Assembly: GCF_020400605.1 (NCBI RefSeq)
Contig: NZ_JAINRD010000002.1
Span: 1 to 64,000, forward strand
Direction: 5' to 3'
DNA length: 64,000 nt
From: Streptomyces aculeolatus
Lineage (GTDB): Bacteria; Actinomycetota; Actinomycetes; Streptomycetales; Streptomycetaceae
Notes under the pieces: model-generated
Seen by the model: only the letters and a program-made list of their open reading frames with translations
Databases searched by the model: none
What the model was told of the DNA's origin: nothing
Position numbers and translations under genes: made by a program
Shown: positions 43,650 through 53,546 of the stretch, one piece after another
How the letters are laid out: the number at the start of each line of letters is the position of its first letter
How positions within the stretch are numbered: the stretch's first letter is position 1

Positions 43650-45956
43650 TCATCCCTTCTCCTGCGGCGTGGGGGCGGGGGCGGTCACGGTGAGCGTCAC
43701 GGGGTTGGAGTCGACCTGCTCGCCGCCGATGACGGCGTGCGCGGTGAGCACGGCCTCGCCGGCGCCGACCGCCGCGACCGTGCCGTCGCGGGCGACGGCG
43801 GCGACGGCCGGATCGGAGCTGGTGTAGGTGACGGTCACGGGGTCGGTGGTGCGGTTGTCGGTGTTCAGCGCCAGGTCGTCGCCGGTGACCCTGACCTCGG
43901 CCGGGTCCATGGCGGCGGTGTCGAGGCGCATGTTGAACCCCGCGTCGTAGGTGTTGCGCGCGACGGTCACGTCGTCGGCTCCGTCGAAGGTGAACAGCGG
44001 CTCGGTGTGGCCGTCCGGCGGTGCGTCCGTGGTGAGGGCGGCGGTGTCCCCGACGGCCAGCGGCTCCTGCGGGCCGCTGAGCCGCAGGTGCGCGTACCGC
44101 TGGATGCGGTTGTGGCGGAACGTCAGGTCGCCGACGCTGCGCCCCGCGACCACGGTGCCGCCGGTGAGGTTGAAGTCGTTGTCCTCGACGAGGACGCCCC
44201 GGTGCACCGGCTGCCCGGGGACGACGTCCCGGTTAGTGGGATCGAGGAAGACGACCGGGCTCGCGGGCCGGTCGAAGATGTTCCGGCGGATGGTGATGTC
44301 CCGTACCGGCCCGGACTCGTACCACTGGTGGGCGTCGGAGGAGATGTAGATGCTGGCCATGCTCATGCCGTCGAAGCGGTTGTCCTCGATCAGCACCGGG
44401 CGGCGGGTCGTGACGAGGATCCCCCGGGTGGGTACCGACCGGAAGGTGTTGCCGGTGATCTCGACCTTCGGCGTGTAGGCGGTGTTCTCGGCGACGTAGC
44501 CGTCCGGAGCGGCGAGCACGCCGGCCGGAAGGGGCCGGTCGACCTCCACGGTCATCGTGCGCAGGTACGTGTCCGGATCCGCGCCGGCCGGTACGCCCTC
44601 GCCGGTCGGCCCCTGCACCGAGACCACCGTGGCGGTCGCCCCCGGCACCGGCAGCATGGTGCGCTTGTCGACCAGTTCGAGGGAGTCGCCCGGGTAGAAC
44701 TGGGGGAATCCGGCGGTCTCCGGGTGCATGTAGCGCAGTTGCAGCCTGTTCCGCTCCGCGGCGGTGACCTGGAGGTACGTGCCGTGCACGTTGATCGGGT
44801 CGTCCTGCGGGTTGTCGAAGACGCAGTCGGTGACCCGGACGGTGCCCTTGACCCCCGACATCTGGATGTGGTCGGCGAAGCCGGAGGTGACGCGCCCGGT
44901 GCGGCGGTCGGCCTTGAAGGCGACGGAATCGACGGTGATGTCCTCGCTGAACTGGCCCACCAGGCCGAAGCCGTGGAGGTAGCCGAGCCTGAGGTGGTCG
45001 ACGGTGACGCGCGCGGACTCCCAGAACAGCGCGCCCGGGGTGTCCCTCGTGGTCTCACGCATCTGGTAGACGCGGCCGCGGTCGGCGGGCGGGTCGGCGT
45101 GGTCGTAGGCGATGCGCAGCCGGTCGCCGCCGAGATCGGTGATCCCGGCGACGTCCTCGAAGACGGGGTTGGCCGCGCGCCACGTCTTCCTGGTCGCCGG
45201 GTCGTGGACCTGGGAGTAGTTGAACGAGTTCGTGCCGGTCCAGTACGGCTCTCCGGTCGCCGGGCTGCGCTCGCCGTACCAGCGCACCGACGTCCCCTCG
45301 ACCGCGTAGTCGTAGGTCGCGGGGATGTCGACGATCCGGTACGCCCGGCCGTCGCTCACTCCGGTCCCGGAGACCGTGATGTCGACGGTCTTGGGGGCCG
45401 CCCAGTCCTGTGAGAAGCCGGTGAAGCGCACGTCGGTGGAGCGGATCGCGGCGAACACCGTCTGGTAGCCGTGGTTGACGATGGTCGAGCCGCCGCCGTC
45501 GACCACGACGTCGTGCATGTCCTCGATGAGGATGCCGATGTTCTTCGTCTTGTACGTCTGGTCGGTGCCGACCGTGTTGCTGACGTACAGCTCCCGCTTG
45601 GGGGTCTTCTCCGGCCACAGCTGGTACGTGCCGGTGGGGAAGCGGATGGTGGTGGGGCCTTCGACGGTCTTCGCGTGGGCGACGGCCGCACCGACCGCCG
45701 CCGCCGAGTCGGCCCTGCCGGCGGGGTCCGCACCGAAGTCGGTGACGTCGACGACCGTGCGGCCGGCGTCGTCGACCGCGGCCGTGTCCGCCGGGGCTCC
45801 GGGAGCGGCGGGGGACCGGGCCGGATGTGACGGGCCGTCGGCCACGGCGGGGGAGGGGGCCGTCAGGAGTGCCGCCAGAACACACACCGCGGCGGCTCCG
45901 GTGAGGGTGCGTCTGCGGCGGTGGGGCGGCACGGCGCGCAGCGGCATGGGTTTCAC
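43650..45956 (-). CDS. Secreted GH110-type alpha-galactosidase (right-handed beta-helix)
   Basis: A 768-aa exported protein. The signal peptide RTLTGAAAVCVLAALLTAPS precedes the GH110-like block VVDVTDFGADPAGRADSAAA, IRFPTGTYQLWPEKTPKREL and IEDMHDVVVDGGGSTIVNHG. Many beta-helix turns follow (ITGNTFRSVPTRGILVTTR, LIEDNRFDGMSMASIYIS). A Big_2-like Ig domain ends the chain (VAAVARDGTVAAVGAGEAVL). GH110 enzymes cleave terminal alpha-1,3-galactose. GTG 45956 has an AAGGGAG site. No sugar transporter is adjacent, so it may act alone on external glycans. Confidence 0.85.
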   Translation of the reverse strand: MKPMPLRAVPPHRRRRTLTGAAAVCVLAALLTAPSPAVADGPSHPARSPAAPGAPADTAAVDDAGRTVVDVTDFGADPAGRADSAAAVGAAVAHAKTVEGPTTIRFPTGTYQLWPEKTPKRELYVSNTVGTDQTYKTKNIGILIEDMHDVVVDGGGSTIVNHGYQTVFAAIRSTDVRFTGFSQDWAAPKTVDITVSGTGVSDGRAYRIVDIPATYDYAVEGTSVRWYGERSPATGEPYWTGTNSFNYSQVHDPATRKTWRAANPVFEDVAGITDLGGDRLRIAYDHADPPADRGRVYQMRETTRDTPGALFWESARVTVDHLRLGYLHGFGLVGQFSEDITVDSVAFKADRRTGRVTSGFADHIQMSGVKGTVRVTDCVFDNPQDDPINVHGTYLQVTAAERNRLQLRYMHPETAGFPQFYPGDSLELVDKRTMLPVPGATATVVSVQGPTGEGVPAGADPDTYLRTMTVEVDRPLPAGVLAAPDGYVAENTAYTPKVEITGNTFRSVPTRGILVTTRRPVLIEDNRFDGMSMASIYISSDAHQWYESGPVRDITIRRNIFDRPASPVVFLDPTNRDVVPGQPVHRGVLVEDNDFNLTGGTVVAGRSVGDLTFRHNRIQRYAHLRLSGPQEPLAVGDTAALTTDAPPDGHTEPLFTFDGADDVTVARNTYDAGFNMRLDTAAMDPAEVRVTGDDLALNTDNRTTDPVTVTYTSSDPAVAAVARDGTVAAVGAGEAVLTAHAVIGGEQVDSNPVTLTVTAPAPTPQEKG

Positions 45957-46226
45957 GACGTCTTCTCCCTTGGCGGCGAAGGGGCTTCGGGCGGGGAACT
46001 GTGCAACCGCGGGCCTGATGGACGGGCACAGGACAGCATTCATCCGATCAGAGGAGGGATGTTTGCGTAGCCAGCCCGGAGGATGGTGGCAGTGACCTGT
46101 CGGGGCGTCAACAGTGCGCGCGAGAATATCCGCTGGCCGGGGAGGCGATCAGCGGGTGCGGGGGGTGCTGTACGCCGGTGGGCCGCGTCGGGCAGAGATG
46201 GGATGTATCGACCGCAAGTGAGGAGG

Positions 46227-47135
46227 TCACCGTGTCCGGGGCGCCTTCTTGAGGACCTCGAACACGGCCAGGTAGTTGTTGCCGCCGTAGCCCTCCGCGA
46301 CCGCCTGTGCGGCGATCTCCTGCATCAGCCGCGGCTGCCCGGTGTGCACGCCCTGCTCCTCGGAGGTGCGGGTGATGTGTTCGAGCGCGTTCAGGTTCAT
46401 CTCCAGGGTGCCGAGGTCTCCGGGGTACGTGCCCTCGTCCAGGCCCGGAGCCTCCTCGGCGACCATCGGGCCCAGCACGGTCGGCATGAACCAGCCGACG
46501 GCCAGCTCGGCGAACTCCACCGCCGAGACCCCGGCCGTGCCGACCATGGCGGTGGCGTGCAGATACCCGTTCATGGTGGCGTACATCATCTCCAGCAGCG
46601 CGGTGTTGTACAGCACCGCCAGCTCGGGCTCGGAGCCGAGGTACCGGGGGTCGCCCATGCCCGCCAGCGTCGCCCGGTGCTCGTCGAACACGTCCCGCGA
46701 ACCGCTGTAGAGGAAGACGGATCCGGGCTGCCCGACCAGCGGGGGCGGCACCATGATCGCGCCGTCCAGGTACGCGATGCCGTGCTCGGCCGCCCAGGCG
46801 ACGGCCGCGCGCGCCTCCTTCGGCGTACCCGAGTTGAGGTTCACCAGGACGCGGCCCTTCAAGGCGTCCCGCGCGGAGTCGAAGACGTCGTACATGGTCC
46901 CGTAGTCCTTGAGGCACATGATCGTGACCGGGCTCGCGGACGCCGCTTCGGCGACGCTCCCCGCCCGGTGGACGCCGTTGGCGACGAGGCCGTCGGCCTT
47001 CTCGGGGGTGCGGTTCCAGACGGTCGTGGTGTGGCCGCGATCCGCCAGGGCCCCGGCGAGGGCGAGCCCCATGGGGCCGAGGCCGACGACGGTGACGGGT
47101 GCGTGCTGCGTGCTTGCTGATCGGCTGTTCGTCAT
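46227..47135 (-). CDS. NAD(P)-dependent imine-reductase-like dehydrogenase
   Basis: A 302-aa enzyme of the 6-phosphogluconate-dehydrogenase/IRED superfamily. The cofactor motif is VTVVGLGPMGLALAGALADRG with VWNRTPEKA, where the Asn-Arg pair favours NADP. The C-terminal helical domain has AELAVLYNTALLEMMYATMNG- and GTLEMNLNALEHITRTSEEQG-type segments. It is divergent from a MerR gene with an 18-bp palindrome between them, so it is probably induced through that regulator. The imine substrate is unknown. Confidence 0.85.
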   Translation of the reverse strand: MTNSRSASTQHAPVTVVGLGPMGLALAGALADRGHTTTVWNRTPEKADGLVANGVHRAGSVAEAASASPVTIMCLKDYGTMYDVFDSARDALKGRVLVNLNSGTPKEARAAVAWAAEHGIAYLDGAIMVPPPLVGQPGSVFLYSGSRDVFDEHRATLAGMGDPRYLGSEPELAVLYNTALLEMMYATMNGYLHATAMVGTAGVSAVEFAELAVGWFMPTVLGPMVAEEAPGLDEGTYPGDLGTLEMNLNALEHITRTSEEQGVHTGQPRLMQEIAAQAVAEGYGGNNYLAVFEVLKKAPRTR

Positions 47136-47151
47136 GCGGACTAGAGTGCTG

Positions 47152-47169
47152 TCTCACATCGATGTGAGA
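47152..47169. promoter_or_regulatory. 18-bp perfect palindrome between IRED-like and MerR genes
   Basis: TCTCACATC and GATGTGAGA abut without a spacer, giving a perfect dyad. It lies 17 bp from the dehydrogenase start and 26 bp from the MerR start. MerR proteins typically bind such dyads between widely spaced -35 and -10 elements. It is the likely shared operator. Confidence 0.7.
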
Positions 47170-47194
47170 GTCAATCGGACGTGGTGGTCGTCAC

Positions 47195-47593
47195 ATGCGC
47201 ATGGGGGAGTTCTCCCGGCGGACCGGGGTCAGCCAGCGGCTTCTGCGCTATTACGAGGAGCAGGGGCTGCTCAGGCCGGCACGCCGGCCGAGCGGGTACC
47301 GCGAGTTCGCGGAAGAGGACGTGGCCACCGTCCGGGGTATCCGCATCCTGCTCGGCGCCGGCCTCAACACCGCCACGATCGCCGAGTTGCTGCCCTGCAT
47401 GGTCGACGACGGGAAGGTCCTCGCGCCGGGCTGTCCCGGCATGCTGCCCGACCTGAAGCGGGAGCGCGACCGCATCGACGGGGCCGTCGCGGGCCTGCTG
47501 GCCGCACGCAGCACGCTCGATGCCGTCATCGCCGCCACCGTGCCGGACGGGGCCGGCGACCCGGACGCCTGCTACGCGGCCGGCTCCGCGTAG
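47195..47593 (+). CDS. MerR-family transcriptional regulator
   Basis: A 132-aa protein. The winged helix-turn-helix is MGEFSRRTGVSQRLLRYYEE, RPARRPSGYREFAEEDVATV and GIRILLGAGLNTATIAELL; a coiled-coil dimerisation helix and a Cys-containing loop (LAPGCPGMLP) follow. The Cys near the tail (DPDACYAAG) and this one could sense metal or thiol stress, which is speculative. It likely controls the divergent imine-reductase-like gene through the palindrome at 47152-47169. Confidence 0.88.
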   Translation: MRMGEFSRRTGVSQRLLRYYEEQGLLRPARRPSGYREFAEEDVATVRGIRILLGAGLNTATIAELLPCMVDDGKVLAPGCPGMLPDLKRERDRIDGAVAGLLAARSTLDAVIAATVPDGAGDPDACYAAGSA

Positions 47594-47919
47594 GAGCGCC
47601 CGGGCCGGCTGCCGGCTGTGGACGCCCGGCGCGGGCCGGGTGGCGGCTACCCCGAGCCGGGTATCTGCATCCACGACGACCTCTGAGATAGGCCAGGGCG
47701 GCCTTCCAGGCCAGGCCTTTGCGGTAGGCCCCGGCGGCCGCCTCGGGCCTCGGCGTCGGACGAGCGTCGGCATCACCCAAAGCGTGGCCGAGTTGCCGCA
47801 GTACAGCGCGCACTTGAGCAAGCGCGGGACCGATGACGTACCCACTCGCGTGAAGATCCCCCTCATGCCCGCGGCGGCCGGTGTCGCGGCGGGCCGGGCG
47901 AGCTGGACAGTGGTGCATA
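47594..47919. other. Region without a supported gene
   Basis: The 326 bp after the MerR gene carry only frames without start signals or domains on both strands. Composition remains GC-rich until about 47915, where an abrupt AT-rich promoter-like stretch begins. Confidence 0.4.
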
Positions 47920-47947
47920 TTAGACTTAGTCGAACTAATCAGTCTAA
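47920..47947. promoter_or_regulatory. Nested AT-rich palindrome, probable operator of the adenylation operon
   Basis: The outer arms TTAGACT and AGTCTAA (47920-47926, 47941-47947) enclose inner arms TTAGT and ACTAA around CGA. The stretch 47916-47985 is far richer in A/T than anything nearby, as expected for a promoter/operator. MarR- or TetR-type repressors use comparable sites. No regulator gene lies directly upstream other than MerR. The operon start is 220 bp downstream. Confidence 0.65.
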
Positions 47948-48063
47948 ATAGCATAACTATGCGTAAAATTCAATAAGGCACCTCTTGTTGACCCACGTCA
48001 CATGCGATGCGACAGTCATCTCGCGACCGGTCGTTCAACGTTCAACATTTCGAACACCGGTGG

Positions 48064-48144
48064 CGTGTGCGCACACGGCCACTTCCGCACGGCGCTCGAC
48101 CACTGCCCATCCGACTCCGCGCTCGCCGCCGGGCGAGCGCGGAG
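48064..48144 (+). promoter_or_regulatory. Structured 5' leader of the adenylation operon (possible attenuator)
   Basis: A 14-bp palindrome CGTGTGCGCACACG (48064-48077) is followed by a 13-bp perfect hairpin, CTCCGCGCTCGCC/GGCGAGCGCGGAG with loop GCCG (48115-48144). The hairpin ends 11 bp before the AGGAGG of the adenylation gene. It could block or end transcription unless melted. Whether it acts is not shown by sequence. Confidence 0.5.
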
Positions 48145-48166
48145 CCCGGACTGCCAGGAGGCTTCT

Positions 48167-49789
48167 GTGCGTTTGACGTATGTGTCCGACCCCCACGCTC
48201 TCGCGACGGCTACGAACCATCTGCCCGACGCCGACCGCCGGCTGTTCCGGCGGTTCGGTCTGGGCCCCGCGAGCACACCGCAGTACCGGCTGATCCACCG
48301 GCCCATCGAGGAGCACGCCGCCGCCCGGCCCGATGCCGTCGCCGCCGAGCATCGGGGCGAGACCCTCACCTACGGCGAACTCGACCGGCACGCCGAGCGG
48401 CTGGCCGCCGTGCTGAGAGGCTGCGGCGTCGGCGCAGGCGACGCCGTAGGGGTGTTCCTCCGCCGCTCGCTGCCCATGCTGGTCGGCTTGCTGGGGACGC
48501 TGAAGGCGGGCGCCGCCTACGTGCCGCAGGACGTCGGCGCGGCCCCGGCGGCGCAGCTGCGCCACGTGATGCGCACCGCCCGGACGAAAGTCGTCCTGAC
48601 CGTCTCGGACTTCGCCGACCTGTTACCGGTGCCGGAGGGAACCATCCTCGTCAACATCGACGAGGTGATGTCCGGGGAACTCCTTCCGAGTCCGGCGTAC
48701 CCGCTCCCGGATACGCAGGACGGGCAGCGGCCCGCGGTCCCGGACGACCCCTGCTACGTGCTGTTCACCTCCGGCACCACCGGCGCCCCCAACGGCGTCG
48801 CCGTCACCCACCGCAACGTCTGCAACATCCTGCTCACCGAGCCCGGCAGCCTGGGCATCCGCCCTGGCCTGCGCGTGGCTCAGCTCCTCAACATCGCCTT
48901 CGACATGGCGTCCTGGGAGATCCTCGGCTGCCTCGCGCACGGTGCCACGCTGCTCATCCGGGGCCGCGACATCGCCGCCACCGCCGAGCGCGCCGACGTG
49001 CTGATCGCGACCCCCACCGTGCTGAGCCGGATCGACCCGGCCCGCTGCGCCCGCGTGCGCACCGTCGCCGTCGCCGGCGAGCCCTGCCCCCGGCCGCTCG
49101 CCGACGCCTGGGCCGCAAGGGCCACCTTCTACAACTGCTGCGGTCCGACCGAGACCACCATCGTCAACACCATGCATCGGCACACGCCGGGCACCCGGCT
49201 CACGATCGGCCGCCCCACCCCCAACAACACCGTCTACGTCCTCGACGACCGGCTGCGTCCGCTGCCCATCGGCGAGGTGGGCGAGATGTGGGCCGGCGGC
49301 GACTGCGTCTCGGCCGGCTACCTGGACAACCCGTCCCTGAACGCGGAGCGGTACGTGCCCGACCCCTTCCTCGGCGGCGGACGGATGATGTTCCGCACCC
49401 GCGACCTGGGCCGCTGGACCCCGGAAGGCGAGTTGGAGCACCTCGGACGCACCGACGACCAGGTCAAGGTGCGCGGCTTCCGCGTCGAGCTCGACTCCGT
49501 GTCCGCCGTGCTGGAGTCCGTCCCCGGCTGCCGGCAGGCGGTGACGCTGCAGCGGGACGGGCGCAGCCTGGTGTCCTTCGTGACGCCGGCGGACGTGGAT
49601 ATCGACGCGGCGCGGCGTGCCGTTGTCGCGGCGCTGCCGTACTACTGCACGCCGGCGGAGGTGCACGCGCTCGACGCGCTGCCCGTCACCGCGCGCGGCA
49701 AGACGGACAAGGAGCTCCTACGGCGCCTGGCCACCGAGGCCCCGGTGGCGGCTCTCGCCCCCGCCGTCACGCAGGGAGCCGTGTCATGA
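48167..49789 (+). CDS. Stand-alone adenylation (AMP-forming) enzyme, NRPS-like
   Basis: A 540-aa A domain. Core motifs are A3 [20 protein letters not shown]4 [11 protein letters not shown]5 [12 protein letters not shown]7 [10 protein letters not shown]8 [15 protein letters not shown] and A10 [10 protein letters not shown] with the catalytic lysine. The Asp of FDxS usually contacts an alpha-amino group, so an amino acid is a likely substrate (inference). There is no carrier or condensation domain: the protein stops shortly after A10. GTG 48167 has AGGAGG upstream. The next gene overlaps by 4 bp, so the activated acyl group probably passes to an unlinked acceptor. Confidence 0.88.
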   Translation: MRLTYVSDPHALATATNHLPDADRRLFRRFGLGPASTPQYRLIHRPIEEHAAARPDAVAAEHRGETLTYGELDRHAERLAAVLRGCGVGAGDAVGVFLRRSLPMLVGLLGTLKAGAAYVPQDVGAAPAAQLRHVMRTARTKVVLTVSDFADLLPVPEGTILVNIDEVMSGELLPSPAYPLPDTQDGQRPAVPDDPCYVLFTSGTTGAPNGVAVTHRNVCNILLTEPGSLGIRPGLRVAQLLNIAFDMASWEILGCLAHGATLLIRGRDIAATAERADVLIATPTVLSRIDPARCARVRTVAVAGEPCPRPLADAWAARATFYNCCGPTETTIVNTMHRHTPGTRLTIGRPTPNNTVYVLDDRLRPLPIGEVGEMWAGGDCVSAGYLDNPSLNAERYVPDPFLGGGRMMFRTRDLGRWTPEGELEHLGRTDDQVKVRGFRVELDSVSAVLESVPGCRQAVTLQRDGRSLVSFVTPADVDIDAARRAVVAALPYYCTPAEVHALDALPVTARGKTDKELLRRLATEAPVAALAPAVTQGAVS

Positions 49790-51087
49790 CGGCCCCGGCC
49801 GCACAGGACGCCGCCACCCGCGTCCGGATGCCGTCCGGGCCCGGGGAGGTGCGGCTGCCGCCGCGCACCGGAGCGCTGCGCCGCGCGTTCAAGCACCCCC
49901 GCCTGATGCACTACAACCGGCTCGCCGCCGGTGTGCTCGCCGGGAACCTCGCGGCGGCCACGGCCGGCACCACCGGGGGATGGTGGGACGCGCGAACACT
50001 GTCGTACATGGCTCTCGCGAACGTCGCGCTGGCCGTGATCGCGCGCAACCAGTACGTCATCAACCTCTTCTTCCGCATCGCCACCTCCGCCCCCACCCGC
50101 TGGCCGCTGAGGATCCGCTGGACTCTCGGCAAGGTCTACCACTTCGGCGGCCTCCACGTCGGCGGCGCTCTTTCCGGCTCGCTCTGGTTCTGCGCCTCGG
50201 TGGCGGCCCTGACCGCCGAGGGTGCCGACGCCGCGGTGCTGTCGGTGAGCTACGCCCCGCTGCTGCTGCTCGCCACCATGCTGGTGACCGCGCTGCCGCG
50301 GATCCGTACCCCGCACCACGACCTGTTCGAGCGCACCCATCGGTTCGCCGGCTGGGCGGCTCTGGCCCTGCTGTGGGCGCAGGCGGCGCTGACCGGCTCG
50401 GCGGTGGCGCTGTGGGTGCTGGCGGGCATCACCGCGAGTGTCGCGCTGCCGTGGCTGCGGCTGCGCAAGGTGCCGGTCGGGATCACCCGCCCGTCGTCGC
50501 ACGTGGCGCTGCTCCGGTTCAACCACGGCGAGACGCCGTTCGCAGGGTCCTCCACAGCGGTCAGCCGCAGCCCGCTGCTGGAGTGGCACTCCTTCGCCAA
50601 CGTCCCCGCTCCCGGCGAGGAGGGATTCCGCCTGACGGTCTCCCGCGCCGGGGACTGGACGGGCCGGCTGGTCGACGACGCCCCGGAGAAGCTCTGGGTC
50701 AAGGGCATCACCACGGCGGGCGTCGCCAACATCGAACGGCTCTTCACCAAGGTGGTCTACGTCGCCACCGGCAGCGGCATCGGTCCGTGCCTGCCGCACC
50801 TGCTGGCGCAGGAGGTGCCGGCCACCCTGGTGTGGTCCACCCGCAGCCCCCGCCACACCTACGGGGACGCACTCGTCGACGAAATCCTCGCCGTGCAGCC
50901 CGACGCCCTCATCTGGGACACCGACGAGCGGGGCAAGCCCGACATGGTGCGCCTGGCGTACTGGGCGTACGAGAGGTCCGGCGCCGAAGCGGTCATCTGC
51001 ATCTCCAACAAGAAGCTCACGTGGCGAGTGGTGCACGCCCTGGAGAGCCGCGGCATCCCCGCGTACGGCGCGATCTGGGACTCATGA
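49786..51087 (+). CDS. Membrane ferric-reductase-like flavin/NAD(P) oxidoreductase
   Basis: A 433-aa protein. About five hydrophobic segments fill residues 40-225, with His residues in [15 protein letters not shown] and [15 protein letters not shown] that could hold heme. The soluble C-terminal half resembles a ferredoxin-reductase domain. Its strands are [19 protein letters not shown] and [20 protein letters not shown], and a nucleotide motif [16 protein letters not shown] is followed by [15 protein letters not shown]. It probably moves electrons across or at the membrane. ATG 49786 overlaps the adenylation gene (ATGA). Fungal TmpA/TmpB-type pairs show a similar combination, from memory. Confidence 0.7.
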   Translation: MTAPAAQDAATRVRMPSGPGEVRLPPRTGALRRAFKHPRLMHYNRLAAGVLAGNLAAATAGTTGGWWDARTLSYMALANVALAVIARNQYVINLFFRIATSAPTRWPLRIRWTLGKVYHFGGLHVGGALSGSLWFCASVAALTAEGADAAVLSVSYAPLLLLATMLVTALPRIRTPHHDLFERTHRFAGWAALALLWAQAALTGSAVALWVLAGITASVALPWLRLRKVPVGITRPSSHVALLRFNHGETPFAGSSTAVSRSPLLEWHSFANVPAPGEEGFRLTVSRAGDWTGRLVDDAPEKLWVKGITTAGVANIERLFTKVVYVATGSGIGPCLPHLLAQEVPATLVWSTRSPRHTYGDALVDEILAVQPDALIWDTDERGKPDMVRLAYWAYERSGAEAVICISNKKLTWRVVHALESRGIPAYGAIWDS

Positions 51088-51887
51088 CCGCACACGGACA
51101 CGAGGAGGCGGCAGTGGAACACGTGAAGATCGAAAGGGACGCGAACGATGCCGTGGTGACGGCCCGGCTGCACCGGCCCGGGGTGCTCAACGCGCTCAGC
51201 AGCGAGCTGATGGAGGAACTGACCGGGGCGCTCGGCGAGCTCGACGCCGACCCGGATGTGGGGTGCTTCATCATCACCGGCTCCGAGCGCGCCTTCGCAG
51301 CCGGCGCCGATATCCGGGAGATGGCGACGAAGTCGGCGGTCGAGATGGCGGAGGAGGACTTCTTCGCCGGCTGGGACGCCTTCTGCGCCCTGCGCACCCC
51401 GACCGTGGCGGCGGTCAGCGGCTACGCGCTGGGCGGCGGCTGCGAGCTGGCGATGATGTGCGACCTCGTCATCGCCGCCGACTCCGCGGTGTTCGGCCAG
51501 CCGGAGCTCTCCCTCGCGGTGATCCCCGGCATCGGCGGCACCCAGCGCCTGATCCGGGCCGTGGGCAAGGCCAAGGCAATGGACCTGATCCTCACCGGCC
51601 GGACCATGGACGCCGCCGAGGCCGAGCGGGCCGGCCTGGTCGCCCGCGTCGTCCCGGCGGACCGGCTTGCCGCCGAGGCGCATGCGGTGGCGTCCGCCAT
51701 CGCCGCACGCAGCACCCCCGCGGTGCGGGCGGCTCGCGAGGCCGTCGGCCGGGCCCAGGAGGTGCCGCTGCGGGAAGGGCTGCTGTTCGAACGGCGGCTC
51801 TTCCACAGCCTGTTCGCCACCAGTGACCAGAAGGAGGGTATGCGCGCATTCCTGGAGAAGCGCGAGCCGCGCTTCACCGGCCGGTAG
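51084..51887 (+). CDS. Enoyl-CoA hydratase/crotonase-family protein
   Basis: A 267-aa crotonase. Oxyanion-hole segments are [11 protein letters not shown] and [14 protein letters not shown], and both catalytic glutamates of hydratases are kept (Glu121 in CEL, Glu141 in FGQPEL). [20 protein letters not shown] follows. The ATG at 51084 overlaps the previous gene by 4 bp. An in-frame GTG at 51114 has the stronger GAGGAGG five bases upstream and may be the true start. In this operon it may act on a thioester derived from the adenylated acid rather than in fatty-acid oxidation. Confidence 0.87.
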   Translation: MTAHGHEEAAVEHVKIERDANDAVVTARLHRPGVLNALSSELMEELTGALGELDADPDVGCFIITGSERAFAAGADIREMATKSAVEMAEEDFFAGWDAFCALRTPTVAAVSGYALGGGCELAMMCDLVIAADSAVFGQPELSLAVIPGIGGTQRLIRAVGKAKAMDLILTGRTMDAAEAERAGLVARVVPADRLAAEAHAVASAIAARSTPAVRAAREAVGRAQEVPLREGLLFERRLFHSLFATSDQKEGMRAFLEKREPRFTGR

Positions 51888-51895
51888 CCGCCGGT

Positions 51896-51927
51896 GCACC
51901 GCGGCGGGCGTCTGCCCGCCGCGGTGC
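51896..51927. terminator. 14-bp perfect hairpin after the adenylation operon
   Basis: GCACCGCGGCGGGC and GCCCGCCGCGGTGC pair perfectly around GTCT, 9 bp after the crotonase stop and between two convergent transcription units. It is most likely a bidirectional terminator. The T-run is missing, as usual in this GC range. Confidence 0.75.
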
Positions 51928-52082
51928 GCACGGCGCACCCCGCCGGGCAGTCGATTCCCGGCCTCCCGCCCGGCCCGTTGCCGACCTTGCCGAAGCCGTG
52001 GCACCGCGGCAACGCGCCCGGGGCCGGGCCGGGGGCGTGCCGTATCCGACCCCCGGGGGGCCGCTCGTACGCCGGGTGCTCG

Positions 52083-53546
52083 TCAGGCGTCGGCGAGGAG
52101 GGGGTCGTACGGGGTGCTCGCGCGGCGGCCCGCCATGAAGGAGAGGAAGTCGCCCACGAAGGCGCTCCGGCCGTAGGCGCCGCCGGCGTTGGTGAGGTCG
52201 CGGTGGAAGGCGGTGCGGAAGAGGGTTCGGTACTCGTCCGCGTCGATGCTTCCGTTGCCGTCCTTGTCGGTGGCGTCGAAGAGGACCTCGGCAACGCGGA
52301 TGAGCGCGGGTCCGGCGAGGGAGGGCACGGCGGTGGCGTACTCCTCGGCGCTGACGCGGCCGTCGCCGTCCGTGTCGAGGGCGGCCTGGAGTTCGCGCCA
52401 CCAGGCGGCGAAGGCGTCGTAGAGACGGACCTCCTCGGGCTCGTCCAGGTCGAGGCGGGTGGAGAGTTCGCGTGCCATGGCGGCGAGGTCGGGCCAGTCG
52501 AGTTGGCCGTCGCCGGTCTGGTCCAGCACTCGGCGGAAGAACTCCTCCGCCGAGCGTCGGTTCTCCTCCGCGGCCGCGGAAGGTACCGGCCCGGGGTCGG
52601 TGCCGCCGCTCAGCGGTGTGAGGAGGCGGAGCAGAGCCGATGCCCGCTTCATACGGGCGCGCAGGGCGGTTACGGTGCGGGCGCGGGGGTCGTCGCTGCC
52701 CGGCGGGAGTGAGAGGGTTTCGATGATGCTTTCCGCGTCGAGCCAGCCCTCGGGCAGGAATCGGGTGAGCCCGGCGGCGAGGTAGGCGCCCTGCATGAGG
52801 GTGGGGGCGCCGGGCATCTCGGGCAGGCCGGCCCGGCGCCGGAAGGGCTCGGGGAGCGAGGCGACGGTGATCGCGCCGATGAGCGGACCGGCGACGGCGC
52901 GGCCGGCCGCCCACAGCGTCGGCGCGCCGTCGAGCAGCGCGGGGGCGGGCAGGTGGTCGAAGAGCCGGTAGAGGATGACACGGGCCGCCTCGGTGTTCTC
53001 CAGCTCGTTGTCGACGACCCGGTCGAAGTAGCGCCAGAAGTCGTGCAGGTCCTCGGGGAGCTCTGCGGCGTCGCCGTCGAGCGCGGCGAGGAACCCGCGG
53101 TACTCGGCGTACATCCGCTCCATCGTGTCCTGGTCGAGCGGCTGTCCGCTCAGCCGGCACATGGTGACGGCGCTCTCGAAGAGGGTGGCGACCACCCAGG
53201 CGCGGGTCGCGCGGTCCATGGCGTCGTAGGCGCGGCCGCGGGAGTCGGAGCCGCTCATGCGGGCGTGCAGCCGGTTGAGCCGGGCGGCCTCCCGTTCGCG
53301 TACCGCCGGGTCGGTGCCGAACATGCGCCGCATGCTGAGGAAGGTGTTGCGCAGTCGGCGCCAGGGGTGGGCGACGAAGACGGAGTTGTCGACGAGGGCG
53401 GCGCCGATCTGCGGGTGAGCGGCCTCCAGTACGGTGGCGCGGATGATGGCCAGGGCCCAGCGCGGGTCGTCGAAGAAAGCGCTGAAATGCGATTCCGGAC
53501 CGAACAGGGATGCCCCGTCGGCCGGTCCCGTGGTTTCGGTGATCAT
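52083..53546 (-). CDS. MpaB/DUF2236-family oxygenase with three EF-hands
   Basis: A 487-aa fusion-like protein. Residues 15-300 form an MpaB/latex-clearing-protein-type domain: WALAIIRATVLEAAHPQIG, RNTFLSMRRMFGTDPAVRE with probable heme-site His upstream, and RAWVVATLFESAVTMCRLSG. Residues 335-440 hold three canonical EF-hand loops: DQTGDGQLDWPD, DTDGDGRVSAEE and DKDGNGSIDADE. Calcium control of an oxygenase is inferred. ATG 53546 has AGGGAG upstream and overlaps the cis-prenyltransferase stop (ATGA), so a polyprenyl substrate is plausible. Confidence 0.8.
   Translation of the reverse strand: MITETTGPADGASLFGPESHFSAFFDDPRWALAIIRATVLEAAHPQIGAALVDNSVFVAHPWRRLRNTFLSMRRMFGTDPAVREREAARLNRLHARMSGSDSRGRAYDAMDRATRAWVVATLFESAVTMCRLSGQPLDQDTMERMYAEYRGFLAALDGDAAELPEDLHDFWRYFDRVVDNELENTEAARVILYRLFDHLPAPALLDGAPTLWAAGRAVAGPLIGAITVASLPEPFRRRAGLPEMPGAPTLMQGAYLAAGLTRFLPEGWLDAESIIETLSLPPGSDDPRARTVTALRARMKRASALLRLLTPLSGGTDPGPVPSAAAEENRRSAEEFFRRVLDQTGDGQLDWPDLAAMARELSTRLDLDEPEEVRLYDAFAAWWRELQAALDTDGDGRVSAEEYATAVPSLAGPALIRVAEVLFDATDKDGNGSIDADEYRTLFRTAFHRDLTNAGGAYGRSAFVGDFLSFMAGRRASTPYDPLLADA

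Noticed and set aside
47985..48176. Leader peptide frame of 63 codons before the adenylation gene
   Set aside because: It lacks a ribosome site, its composition is non-coding-like and it runs through the leader hairpin; it is treated as untranslated leader.
48167..49789. Full NRPS module
   Set aside because: No condensation or carrier-protein motif (such as LGGxS) is present; the protein ends shortly after A10.
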